Under the pieces are notes generated by a model. The model ran no database searches and was not told the DNA's origin. It saw only the letters and a program-made list of their open reading frames with translations. Positions 56,378 to 64,000 of a stretch of 64,000 bases of DNA are shown one piece after another. A program made the position numbers and the translations under genes. The number at the start of each line of letters is the position of its first letter. Position 1 is the stretch's first letter. Location of the stretch: contig LLKB01000005.1 of the NCBI GenBank assembly GCA_001414325.1, positions 171,060-235,059 on the forward strand. The letters run 5' to 3'. The stretch comes from Butyribacter intestini (lineage in GTDB: Bacteria; Bacillota; Clostridia; Lachnospirales; Lachnospiraceae).

Positions 56378-56492
56378 ATTATTTTCTCCTCTATATCCGC
56401 TTTTTTCACCATAAATCTTATTACTTATCTAAACATTATACACGCTTTATATTGTTTAGTCTATATAATTTTATGTTTTTATGCCAATTTTT

Positions 56493-56611
56493 GTAACAGT
56501 TCAGCCTTGCATTTCTTACATTCATAAACCTGCCAGCGAGCTGTCAGGCGCTGCTTTGCAATTCTCGTTGGTACTGCACTACTTTATGAGCATTTTCCTA
56601 TAACATAAAAA
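56493..56611 (+). repeat. Composite intergenic repeat
   Basis: 56493-56560 (GTAACAGTTCAGCC to GCTTTGCA) matches one end of the MITE-like element at 37255-37322 in inverted orientation. It passes directly into 56558-56611, copy 3 of the short dispersed repeat (GCAATTCTCGTTGGTACTGC then ACTACTTTATGAGCATTTTC). No opposite terminal repeat is found, so it is a truncated or mosaic copy. Confidence 0.6.
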
Positions 56612-56652
56612 ATAAAGACCAAGCTTACTTGAAAGCTCAGTCTTTATTATTA
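56612..56652. terminator. Terminator hairpin
   Basis: AATAAAGAC and GTCTTTATT arms with inner AGCTT/AAGCT pairing. It follows the FeoB-associated gene on the minus strand. Confidence 0.6.
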
Positions 56653-56668
56653 ATTTCGGTGTCTTACT

Positions 56669-56820
56669 CTATCTTTTTTCTTTTTTATGGCTTACACATC
56701 CTCCGCAAGTTGCACAGTTTCCGGTGCAGCCTCCATTTTTCTTCCCGTTTATGACACTTCTCAATGCAGCAGCCAGTGCCGCCAATATTATTATGCTTAT
56801 AACAATTGTTGCAACCATTT
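56669..56820 (-). pseudogene. FeoB-associated Cys-rich membrane protein, frameshifted
   Basis: ATG 56820, behind AAGAGGCG, opens a membrane helix (MVATIVISIIILAALAAALR) and then stops after EVS. Shifting frame by two bases at a GAGAGA run (about 56757-56766) restores SVINGKKNGGCTGNCATCGG and CVSHKKEKR, which with the helix matches the FeoB-associated Cys-rich protein family. Relatives help Fe(II) uptake by FeoB, but feoB is not in this window. A two-base slip in the GA run is the simplest reading. Confidence 0.65.
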
Positions 56821-56964
56821 TTACGCCTCTTTTCCGTTCATATCAGATTAGTATCAGATGATTTTACCTTTCGTTTTACATTTGTGTACAACAGCAGTAA
56901 CAAACAGATACAAAATCTTATTTTTATTATTATGTTGACTTTTTGTTTATTATTCCTTACAATC

Positions 56965-56980
56965 GTTAGTATAACCTAAC
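56965..56980. promoter_or_regulatory. Candidate DtxR-family operator
   Basis: GTTAGTATAACCTAAC has GTTAG/CTAAC arms like the TTAGGTTA-type sites of iron and manganese regulators of this family. It lies between the FeoB-associated gene and the divergent DtxR-family gene. Confidence 0.5.
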
Positions 56981-57031
56981 TAGAAATTATTGTCAATAAA
57001 GAGATTTCTTCCGTATGACAGAGCGGCAGCA

Positions 57032-57060
57032 TTGAAAAAACAAGTTCCTTGTGTTAATAT
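57032..57060 (+). promoter_or_regulatory. Promoter of the DtxR-family gene
   Basis: TTGAAA and TAATAT, 17 nt apart, about 34 nt before the start codon at 57094. Confidence 0.55.
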
Positions 57061-57093
57061 ATATTATGGAATAAATATATGGTGAGGTGAATT

Positions 57094-57459
57094 ATGATGA
57101 ATACTAACGAATCTTCTGAAAATTATCTTGAAACTATACTTATGCTCAGTAAGACCCTCCCTGTTGTAAGGGGTGTAGATATAGCAAATCATCTTGGCTT
57201 TAAGAAGTCAAGTGTAAGTGTTGCAATGAAAAATCTTCGTGAGAAAAAACATATTACGGTTACTGATGCCGGTTACATATATCTTACGGATTCAGGTCGT
57301 GAGATTGCTGAAATGATTTATGAAAGACATGAATTTATTTCAAAATGGCTTATATCACTTGGCGTCTCAAAAGAGGTTGCCCTTGAGGATGCCTGCCGCA
57401 TCGAGCATGTTATAAGTAAAGAAAGCTTTGAAGCCATGAAAAAAAATCTTCATAATTAA
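57094..57459 (+). CDS. DtxR/MntR-family metal-dependent regulator
   Basis: A 121-residue regulator with an N-terminal winged helix (GVDIANHLGFKKSSVSVAMK) and a dimerisation/metal domain with ERHEFISKWLISLGV and DACRIEHVIS, where the His and Glu ligands lie. It lacks the SH3-like third domain, as in MntR. It likely represses iron or manganese uptake when metal is plentiful. GGTGAGGTG precedes the ATG. It is followed after 26 nt by the ABC-F gene. Confidence 0.88.
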   Translation: MMNTNESSENYLETILMLSKTLPVVRGVDIANHLGFKKSSVSVAMKNLREKKHITVTDAGYIYLTDSGREIAEMIYERHEFISKWLISLGVSKEVALEDACRIEHVISKESFEAMKKNLHN

Positions 57460-57485
57460 TATGAACGTTACCACGGAGGAAACAT

Positions 57486-59438
57486 ATGATTTTACAATGC
57501 AGCCACATCTGTAAGTCTTTTGCTACAGATGTAGTTTTAGATGATGTATCATTTCATATAAATGACAATGAAAAAGCCGCTATCGTAGGAGTAAACGGTT
57601 CCGGAAAGTCCACTTTATTAAAGATAATCGTTGGAAAATCCGGATACGACTCCGGCGATATAATTATAAAAAAAGAGGCAACGGTAGGTTATCTTGCACA
57701 GAACCAGGAATTTGAATCAGGTGAGAGCATTATAGAAGAAATGCAGACTGCAAAACCTGAAGTCAAAATCCTTGAAAAAAAGATGCATGAACTTTCAGAC
57801 CGGATGAACAGTGCATCCGGCGATGAACTTGATTCTCTTATAAGACAATATGACAATGCAAGACACCGTTTTGAACAGCTTGACGGATATTCCTATGAAA
57901 GCGAGATAAACGGTGTTTTAAAAGGTTTAGGATTTGAGGATAATGATTTCACTAAACCTATTTCTAAACTTTCAGGCGGTCAAAAAACGAGAGTTGCTCT
58001 TGCAAAGATGCTCTTACAGGCTCCCGACCTTATAATACTCGACGAGCCGACAAACCACCTTGATATGAACTCTATCCACTGGCTTGAGGGTTATCTTGCC
58101 GGATATAAAGGAGCGGTTCTTATTGTAGCTCATGACAGATATTTTCTTGACAAGATAGTAACAAAGGTTGTTGAATTAAGGCAGACACATTCCACAGTCT
58201 TTTCAGGTAACTACAGTGACTACTCCATAAAGCGTCAGGCACTTCTTGACTCCCTCATGAAGCAGTATATGAACCAGCAGGCAGAGATAAAGCATCAGGA
58301 GGAGGTTATCACGAAACTTCGTTCTTTCAATAGAGAAAAATCCATAAAGCGTGCGGAGAGTCGTCAAAAAATGCTCGACAAAATGGATCGTATCGAAAAA
58401 CCGATAGAAGAAAACACACAGATGCATCTTCTTTTCACACCTAAGATACAAAGTGGAAATGATGTACTTACCGTCAAAAACCTTTCAAAAAGTTTTGGTA
58501 CTCTCTCACTCTTTTCGGATATTGCTTTTGAAGTAAAACGCGGAGAAAAAGTTGCCATTATCGGAGACAACGGTACCGGCAAGACTACTATCCTAAAAAT
58601 GATAAATAAAATGCTCGCTCCGGATACGGGCAGCATAACACTTGGAACTAATGTGCAGATAGCATATTATGACCAGGAGCACCAGGTACTCCACATGGAA
58701 AAAACTCTCTTTGAGGAAATCCAGGACACCTATCCTACAATGACAAACACGCAGATACGAAATATGCTCGCTGCATTTTTGTTTACGGAAGATGATGTTT
58801 TTAAGAAGATTAAAAACTTAAGCGGTGGAGAACGAGGTCGTGTTTCTCTTGCAAAACTTATGCTTTCAGATGCAAATTTCCTTATCCTTGACGAGCCGAC
58901 AAACCACCTCGACATAGATTCAAAGGAAATTCTTGAAAACGCCATAAACAATTTTGAGGGAACCGTACTCTATGTATCGCATGACCGTTTCTTCATAAAT
59001 AAAACAGCAACAAGAATACTTGACCTGACAAAACATCAGATAGTAAATTATGTTGGAAATTATGACTATTACCTTGAGAAAAAAGAGGATAATGAACGTG
59101 CACAGCTTAATGATACTATCATCGCTGCCGCTTCATCTGACAATACTGTTTCTGCGTCTGCCAACACGCCAGAAGGTCAAAATGCCACTTCTGACACAAA
59201 GCTCAGTTGGAAACAACAGAAAGAAGAACAGGCACGACTTAGGAAACTGGAAAACGAAGTCAAAAAGATAGAAGCTGAGATTGAAAAGCTTGAAAATGAA
59301 AATGAAGAACTAACCGAACTTTTACAAACAGATGAAGTTTCGACAAATTCCGTCAAATTGCAGGAGATTTCTTCCAAGATTGAAAAAAACACCAACAGAC
59401 TTGAAGAACTTATGGAACGCTGGGAAAGCATCCAATAA
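57486..59438 (+). CDS. ABC-F family ATPase
   Basis: A 650-residue protein with two ATPase domains and no membrane part. Domain 1 has GVNGSGKST and LSGGQKTRVALAKML, and the linker (about 250-320) is Lys/Arg-rich. Domain 2 has GDNGTGKTT and LSGGERGRVSLAKLM, with LILDEPTNHLD in both. A C-terminal coiled coil (about 575-645) resembles that of Uup/YfmR-type proteins. Members act on the ribosome, in translation rescue or antibiotic protection; an acquired resistance role is not indicated. Confidence 0.92.
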   Translation: MILQCSHICKSFATDVVLDDVSFHINDNEKAAIVGVNGSGKSTLLKIIVGKSGYDSGDIIIKKEATVGYLAQNQEFESGESIIEEMQTAKPEVKILEKKMHELSDRMNSASGDELDSLIRQYDNARHRFEQLDGYSYESEINGVLKGLGFEDNDFTKPISKLSGGQKTRVALAKMLLQAPDLIILDEPTNHLDMNSIHWLEGYLAGYKGAVLIVAHDRYFLDKIVTKVVELRQTHSTVFSGNYSDYSIKRQALLDSLMKQYMNQQAEIKHQEEVITKLRSFNREKSIKRAESRQKMLDKMDRIEKPIEENTQMHLLFTPKIQSGNDVLTVKNLSKSFGTLSLFSDIAFEVKRGEKVAIIGDNGTGKTTILKMINKMLAPDTGSITLGTNVQIAYYDQEHQVLHMEKTLFEEIQDTYPTMTNTQIRNMLAAFLFTEDDVFKKIKNLSGGERGRVSLAKLMLSDANFLILDEPTNHLDIDSKEILENAINNFEGTVLYVSHDRFFINKTATRILDLTKHQIVNYVGNYDYYLEKKEDNERAQLNDTIIAAASSDNTVSASANTPEGQNATSDTKLSWKQQKEEQARLRKLENEVKKIEAEIEKLENENEELTELLQTDEVSTNSVKLQEISSKIEKNTNRLEELMERWESIQ

Positions 59439-59484
59439 ATAAAAGTCCGACTGCATTGCAGCTTTGATATTTCATTTTTGTAAC

Positions 59485-59548
59485 AAAAAACCGACCGCAT
59501 TGTAATTTGAAAATTTAATTTATATTACAATGCAGTCGGTTTTTTGTT
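59485..59548. terminator. Strong bidirectional terminator
   Basis: AAAAAACCGAC and GTCGGTTTTTT arms with GCATTGTAAT/ATTACAATGC inside. It lies between convergent abc-F and moxR genes. Confidence 0.85.
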
Positions 59549-59602
59549 TTTTTCTAAGCAATATTATTAATTTCTTTTTGTTTTTAGCTTTTTCATTTTC
59601 GA

Positions 59603-61129
59603 CTAGAAATCTCTTATATGCTCACCACTGTATATCTCATCTTTCCTAAGCTTCGACATTATCTCCTCTTTTTTAGTTCCGACAAGAAGTTCACTGTTAT
59701 ATTTAAGATATTTTTCACTTGGATTGTCAGAAAGAAACATTGCAATCTCGCTGTTCATCGTAAGCTCCGTCACAAATACGACCATCTCCTGGCCTGCTCC
59801 GAGTATTTCCTCAATAAATGTAAATACATTTTCAAGCTGCTCTGATGCCATGTCCTCACTCTCTTCAAGTATCTTTCTCTGATTTTCAAAACCTGAAAGT
59901 GCTTCTTCAAATGCCGCATCAATGTCTTTCTCTGAACTGATTTCTGTTTCTGACAGCTTATTTATAAGATGTTCATTTGCCTTTATCTCATCTTTATTTA
60001 AAAATCCTGCCTTTTTATCTCTCTCAAATAAAGATTTTCTTTCCTCATACAAGGTGTTGTAAATTGTTCCCGTTCCCATACTTTTTTCTTCAAGTTTTGC
60101 TTTATAACCTTTTAAAAATTCATACCACATATCAGTGACAAGTTTATTTAACCAAACTTTATGGAATGACACTTCAAGTCCGCTTATCAAAAGATTTACG
60201 ACACTTACTCTCTCATCAAAAGACGCATCAAATATATTTTGGTATGACTGTTTCAACGGATTACCGTCAAGTATCTCCTGAATGCCATAATCATTTTTAT
60301 ATTTCTCATAAAGTGCAAAATAAGCCGCGACATCTTTTGCCGTATCATCATGCTGTATAAATTCGGCTATTATGTCCTCGTCAACTTTTATCCCTATATC
60401 CTGATATGCATCATACAGATTGCTTAAATCCTCCCAGCCTCTCGCCGTCACAAACTGCATTCCGTCTATATCAGCCTCTACTTTGTAGAAATTATTAGGT
60501 CGCAGCTCAAGATAATTTATTATTGCTCTGTTTATATGGTGGTTTACCGCATATTCTTTCCATATATTAAAGTCAGCGTCAACATCTATCTTTCTCACAC
60601 GGTCAAGTGTCACCATGTCAAACTCTCTTACCGACTTGTTGTATTCTGACGGATTTCCTGCTGCCACGATTATCCATCCCTTAGGCACTTGCTGATTTCC
60701 AAATGTCTTACATTGCAAAAACTGAAGCATTGTAGGTGCAAGTGTTTCCGATACACAGTTTATCTCATCAATAAATAAAATCCCCTCAGGAATCCCACTC
60801 TCCTTAATCTTTCTGTAGACACTCGCAATAATCTCACTCATCGTGTATTCGGTTACAGAATACTTTTTGCCGCCAAACTCCTCCTCAACAATAAACGGAA
60901 GTCCGACTGCACTCTGCCTTGTGTGATGCGTGATAGTATATGAAACAAGACCTATCCTGCACTCCTTAGCAATCTGCTCCATTATCTGCGTCTTGCCGAC
61001 ACCCGGAGGTCCGATAAGTAAAATGGGACGCTGTCTGATAGCCGGGATAATATACTCCCCATCCGCATCCTTCTTTAAATAAGCCCTCACTGTATTTTTA
61101 ATTTCGTCTTTAGCTTTCTTTATATTCAT
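59603..61129 (-). CDS. MoxR-type AAA+ ATPase
   Basis: A 508-residue AAA+ protein. Walker A is GPPGVGKTQ (about 39-47), Walker B is GILFIDEINCV, sensor 1 is in IIVAAGNPSEYN, and an Arg finger region DMVTLDRVRKIDV follows. The C-terminal ~200 residues are helical and unlike short MoxR proteins. It is the last of three coupled genes (LRR, VWA, MoxR), 13 nt after the VWA gene. MoxR proteins work with VWA partners as chaperone-like remodelling pairs; the target here is unknown. Confidence 0.85.
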   Translation of the reverse strand: MNIKKAKDEIKNTVRAYLKKDADGEYIIPAIRQRPILLIGPPGVGKTQIMEQIAKECRIGLVSYTITHHTRQSAVGLPFIVEEEFGGKKYSVTEYTMSEIIASVYRKIKESGIPEGILFIDEINCVSETLAPTMLQFLQCKTFGNQQVPKGWIIVAAGNPSEYNKSVREFDMVTLDRVRKIDVDADFNIWKEYAVNHHINRAIINYLELRPNNFYKVEADIDGMQFVTARGWEDLSNLYDAYQDIGIKVDEDIIAEFIQHDDTAKDVAAYFALYEKYKNDYGIQEILDGNPLKQSYQNIFDASFDERVSVVNLLISGLEVSFHKVWLNKLVTDMWYEFLKGYKAKLEEKSMGTGTIYNTLYEERKSLFERDKKAGFLNKDEIKANEHLINKLSETEISSEKDIDAAFEEALSGFENQRKILEESEDMASEQLENVFTFIEEILGAGQEMVVFVTELTMNSEIAMFLSDNPSEKYLKYNSELLVGTKKEEIMSKLRKDEIYSGEHIRDF

Positions 61130-61142
61130 TGTTTTTCCTCTC

Positions 61143-62444
61143 TTATTCCAGCGAAACTTTCATTGCCCATGCCGGCACTGCTGTCTCACTAAGCTTGTCA
61201 ATAAATACAAATGCCGTATTATAAGGCATCTTTTTTTTAGGATATTTTCCTTTTCCGTCCGTAAAATACAAAAGTCCCTGAAGTTTCTTTATCTCACCTG
61301 TATCAATCAGGTTATTTACATATTCAAATGCAGGTCTGAAATCAGTATTTCCACCGCCTGCAAGATCAAAATTATTTATAAGTATATCTATATCCGTGTC
61401 ACCTGTAACTGTTATATCCGAATGTACCAGCTCGTCACACTGTATTATATGTATCTTTCTCTTTCTGAAAAAGCTGTCTGTCTCTGACAATATCGTAAAT
61501 GTTTCCCTCAAAAACTTTTTGACAAGTTCACCGCTCGTTGAATAACTTGTGTCAACAACTATAACAAGCTCCTCTATCCTAAGATTTTCCTTTGTTTCTA
61601 CCGGCTCTATAAGCGGCATATTTTTATATATCCTAAGACCATATGTATAATAATTTAAATCATATTCATCCATATCTATCTTAAGCTCTTCCTTTAATAT
61701 ACAGAACTTTCTCAAAAAATTCCTGTAACTTTTCTTTCCTCTCTCAGTCTTTACCTGCTGCTGCCAGAAATTTTTTCCTTTATCGCTGTCTTTCCCCTGA
61801 CTTTCTTTTTTTATCTCGCTCTGTCTTGATATTTTATCCCACTTATCCTTTGTCTGATTTTGTGCCACTGACATTTTATCTTCTTTCGGCCAGTGCTTGT
61901 GTGTATCGGTATAAAATTCCATATGAAGCCTGTTTACCGTCTCGCTGTCAGTTTTCATAAGTTCTCTGTATATAACAGCAGCCGATATACCGTCAGGATT
62001 TTCATCTATCTTTTCATATACCTGCATCCTCAACCAGCTAAGCGGTCTTTTTAATATTTCCTTTTCCATATTGTCTATAGTGTACTCGACAATAATATCA
62101 CACGCAATGCCCCATATAAATAAATCTCTCTCACCTCTCACCCACAGGTGGCTGAAAATGCAATGCAAAACACTATGTAGAAAAAGCCTGTCAAGGTATT
62201 TAGAGTTTTTCTTAAAAACGCTTATCATATGTTCAGGCTTAAAAAATATACAATTTCCATCCGTTGACATGGTCTCTATCGTCTCGTCAACTTGCGGTAT
62301 AAGCTCACTAAAAGCAACATCAAAAAATCTAAGCTCCATATATAGTTCATTCTTAACAAATTTAAAAATATCATTAGAAACCTGCCACTCCCACCCGCTC
62401 TGTGTCTGCACTCTCAATTTTATATCCACCTCCCATGCAATCAC
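61143..62444 (-). CDS. VWA-like (DUF2201) protein with metallopeptidase-like part
   Basis: A 433-residue protein. The N-terminal half holds LHSVLHCIFSHLW (about 88-100), reminiscent of the putative metallopeptidase domain of DUF2201. The C-terminal half is a VWA-like domain with the MIDAS motif VVDTSYSTSGEL (about 292-303) and a later TD in LLYFTDGKGKYP. It is encoded between the LRR and MoxR genes with gaps of 7 and 13 nt. It is probably the metal-dependent adaptor for the ATPase. Confidence 0.82.
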   Translation of the reverse strand: MIAWEVDIKLRVQTQSGWEWQVSNDIFKFVKNELYMELRFFDVAFSELIPQVDETIETMSTDGNCIFFKPEHMISVFKKNSKYLDRLFLHSVLHCIFSHLWVRGERDLFIWGIACDIIVEYTIDNMEKEILKRPLSWLRMQVYEKIDENPDGISAAVIYRELMKTDSETVNRLHMEFYTDTHKHWPKEDKMSVAQNQTKDKWDKISRQSEIKKESQGKDSDKGKNFWQQQVKTERGKKSYRNFLRKFCILKEELKIDMDEYDLNYYTYGLRIYKNMPLIEPVETKENLRIEELVIVVDTSYSTSGELVKKFLRETFTILSETDSFFRKRKIHIIQCDELVHSDITVTGDTDIDILINNFDLAGGGNTDFRPAFEYVNNLIDTGEIKKLQGLLYFTDGKGKYPKKKMPYNTAFVFIDKLSETAVPAWAMKVSLE

Positions 62445-62451
62445 CTAAATT

Positions 62452-63474
62452 TCAAAAAGCATATCTCGACTTCCGTATATCCTCTTTTTTCCGGCGGTAT
62501 TTTAATATAAGTGCTGCCGCCTCACCAAAGCCGGTCTCATTTGCCACAACTATTGCTCTTTCTATCATATTCCTGTCACCACTAAACTTTTCAAGCATAA
62601 ATTTTATCTCATCAATATTTTTATCATAAATACAGCTACCAATGATTTCATTTTTGTTATTTTTCAGATAATCCATATACAAAACTTCTGATGAACTTCC
62701 AAGCATATATGGATACATCAAACGATAGAGTGCGATTTTTCCTGCAACCTTTACGCTTTCCTCTGCAGATGCCTTTGGAAATATCGTATCATACTGGTTC
62801 ATATCAGCTTTTCCACCATCAAAACACTGTCTTGCCCGAAATCCTTCACCCTCTATGTTTCTTCCAAATATATGTGCAGGAGCTATCTCGTCATAGACTT
62901 CACTATATTCAGGATAAAGCACTTTAGCAATAACTTTTTCTTCTTTTATATATGTGACTTCAATCTCTGAAGAAATCCTGCTGAGCACCTGTTTAAGTCC
63001 CGTAATGTCACTTATATCACTTCGTAAATATATCTTATTTAAGCTGCGACAGTTCATAAACACATCACTGCCAACCTCTTTTATATTCTTTCCTATTGTA
63101 ATACTTTCAAGCTTTTTACAGTTGTAAAAAGCATTATTTCCTATCTGCATCACACCATCAGGTAACTTTATGCTGTTTGCAAACTCACCTGCAAATTCAT
63201 GGTAAATTGTTTTGTCTATATCTATTTCATCATATTCATTCTGTAATTTTTCCGGCAGATGCAGCTTTTCTGAAAAACAATATGGTGCAATCTTATTTAT
63301 CTTATCACATTCTCTTTTTATATATAAATCTTCATTTTCAATATCTTTATTTGTATGGTCTTTTTTTCTATCTGCAATATCTACAGTGCCACTTTTTCCA
63401 AAAACACGATAAAGCGTAAAGCCTGTCTCATTTTTATCTAATAATAAAATAAGCTCATTTATTTCTCTTATCAT
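62452..63474 (-). CDS. LRR-containing partner protein of the MoxR-VWA pair
   Basis: A 340-residue protein. Residues about 90-165 contain BspA-type leucine-rich repeats (VMQIGNNAFYNCKKLESITI, VGSDVFMNCRSLNKIYL). The C-terminal half is helical (GKIALYRLMYPYMLG; MIERAIVVANETGFGEAAAL) and looks like ankyrin or helical repeats. There is no signal peptide, so it is cytoplasmic, unlike most BspA-type proteins. It may bring substrate to the MoxR-VWA machine. First gene of the operon. Confidence 0.75.
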   Translation of the reverse strand: MIREINELILLLDKNETGFTLYRVFGKSGTVDIADRKKDHTNKDIENEDLYIKRECDKINKIAPYCFSEKLHLPEKLQNEYDEIDIDKTIYHEFAGEFANSIKLPDGVMQIGNNAFYNCKKLESITIGKNIKEVGSDVFMNCRSLNKIYLRSDISDITGLKQVLSRISSEIEVTYIKEEKVIAKVLYPEYSEVYDEIAPAHIFGRNIEGEGFRARQCFDGGKADMNQYDTIFPKASAEESVKVAGKIALYRLMYPYMLGSSSEVLYMDYLKNNKNEIIGSCIYDKNIDEIKFMLEKFSGDRNMIERAIVVANETGFGEAAALILKYRRKKEDIRKSRYAF

Positions 63475-63507
63475 TTTTTTGCTGACTTCCTATACTCTAA
63501 AAATAAT

Positions 63508-63630
63508 ACTGCCATGTTCTGAATTAATTATCGTTACTGTTCACCCACAAACCTGACAACACGGTCAAGCTATACGCTAATAAGCGAATTTCATAAGTTT
63601 AAACAGTACCTTTTATCAAAACATGGCAGT
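63508..63630. repeat. Inverted-repeat element, 123 bp
   Basis: ACTGCCATGTT (63508-63518) and AACATGGCAGT (63620-63630) are perfect 11-bp inverted ends. The inside has TTACTGTTCA and AAACAGTA, loosely paired. No gene and no clear target duplication. Lies between fprA and the LRR gene. Confidence 0.5.
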
Positions 63631-63743
63631 CTGATATTTTCAATTTTTTATAATTATTATTTTATAATTTCACTATGAAAATCTTCACCGTTGCCCGTTG
63701 CATTGTAAACCCTTCTGCACCTTACTCTCAGTCCGGTTTATGA

Positions 63744-64000
63744 TTATTTCAAAAGTTCATCGATCATCTTATCCATCTGCTCGACATTTTCTTCTTTAAC
63801 TGTTGATTTAATTGAAACTATATTTTCACATATCTCAATGTTTTTCATACTCTCAAGACTCTCACGCATTTTCTTTGCCGCAAGAGGAGCCCATGAACCA
63901 TTTTCAACAAGTGCAGCTTTTCTCTTCTGGAAATTCTTTGATTTTAAATGATTTAAGAAATCTTCCATAACCGGGAAAAGTCCTCCATCATAAGTTGCAC
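63744..64000 (-). CDS. fprA: Flavodiiron protein FprA, C-terminal part (runs off right edge)
   Basis: The frame stays open to the window end and reads ATYDGGLFPVMEDFLNHLKS, then KNFQKRKAALVENGSWAPLA and a Lys/Glu-rich end. This is the C-terminal flavodoxin domain of A-type flavoproteins, with the YDGGLFP flavin loop. The N-terminal diiron lactamase-like domain is outside. These proteins reduce O2 or NO to harmless products in anaerobes. Confidence 0.85.
   Translation of the reverse strand, partial: ATYDGGLFPVMEDFLNHLKSKNFQKRKAALVENGSWAPLAAKKMRESLESMKNIEICENIVSIKSTVKEENVEQMDKMIDELLK

Overview
The window is an AT-rich, strictly anaerobic Firmicutes chromosome segment, most likely from a gut Lachnospiraceae (Clostridia). 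The pointers are a hybrid-cluster protein, a flavodiiron protein at the right edge, a NapH-type ferredoxin, PerR with a thiol peroxidase, strong AGGAGG ribosome sites, and small proteins of the kind seen in that family. No rRNA or tRNA gene was seen.

1-5 kb is a scrap yard: the 5' end of a group II intron running off the left edge, a small basic protein, a short hydrophobic holin-like peptide with a promoter on the opposite strand (type I toxin-antitoxin layout), a decayed IS1634-type transposase and an HTH gene. 3.6-6 kb holds a membrane ferredoxin, a macrodomain protein and a YaiI-family protein. 6-14.3 kb is a type I restriction-modification locus. hsdR, hsdM and hsdS lie on the minus strand behind a 54-residue HTH gene. 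Beside hsdS are two spare hsdS half-genes, a tyrosine recombinase and four copies of a 15-bp site inside or next to the hsdS reading frames, which together look like an invertible specificity switch. Two further copies of the toxin module lie at 14.5 and 17.7 kb, one with its stop codon lost and one chimeric. Between them are a GGDEF protein and a perR-bcp-yaaA operon whose yaaA is broken.

18-22 kb carries a nitroreductase-SulP operon and a HAD phosphatase. 22.4-34.4 kb is a complete type III-A CRISPR-Cas system on the minus strand: cas6-cas10-csm2-csm3-csm4-csm5, a leader, an array of about 35 repeats, then cas1, cas2 and csm6. The crRNA-sense repeat ends in ACGAGAAC, so the array is read right to left. 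The old end is built of three blocks separated by two near-identical 120-nt non-repeat segments.

34.5-64 kb is mostly ordinary chromosome: gamma carbonic anhydrase, a GH2 beta-glucuronidase-like enzyme divergent from an AraC regulator, hcp, an ABC exporter, a CsoR-controlled copper operon, pncB, nuclease-family genes, DAHP synthase, an rRNA methyltransferase, a Na/Pi transporter, a chemotaxis receptor, a DtxR regulator near a frameshifted FeoB-associated gene, an ABC-F protein, a MoxR-VWA-LRR triad and the end of fprA. Intergenic regions hold several short inverted-repeat elements. One, at 37139-37322, has perfect 14-bp ends and a near-perfect 8-bp target duplication.
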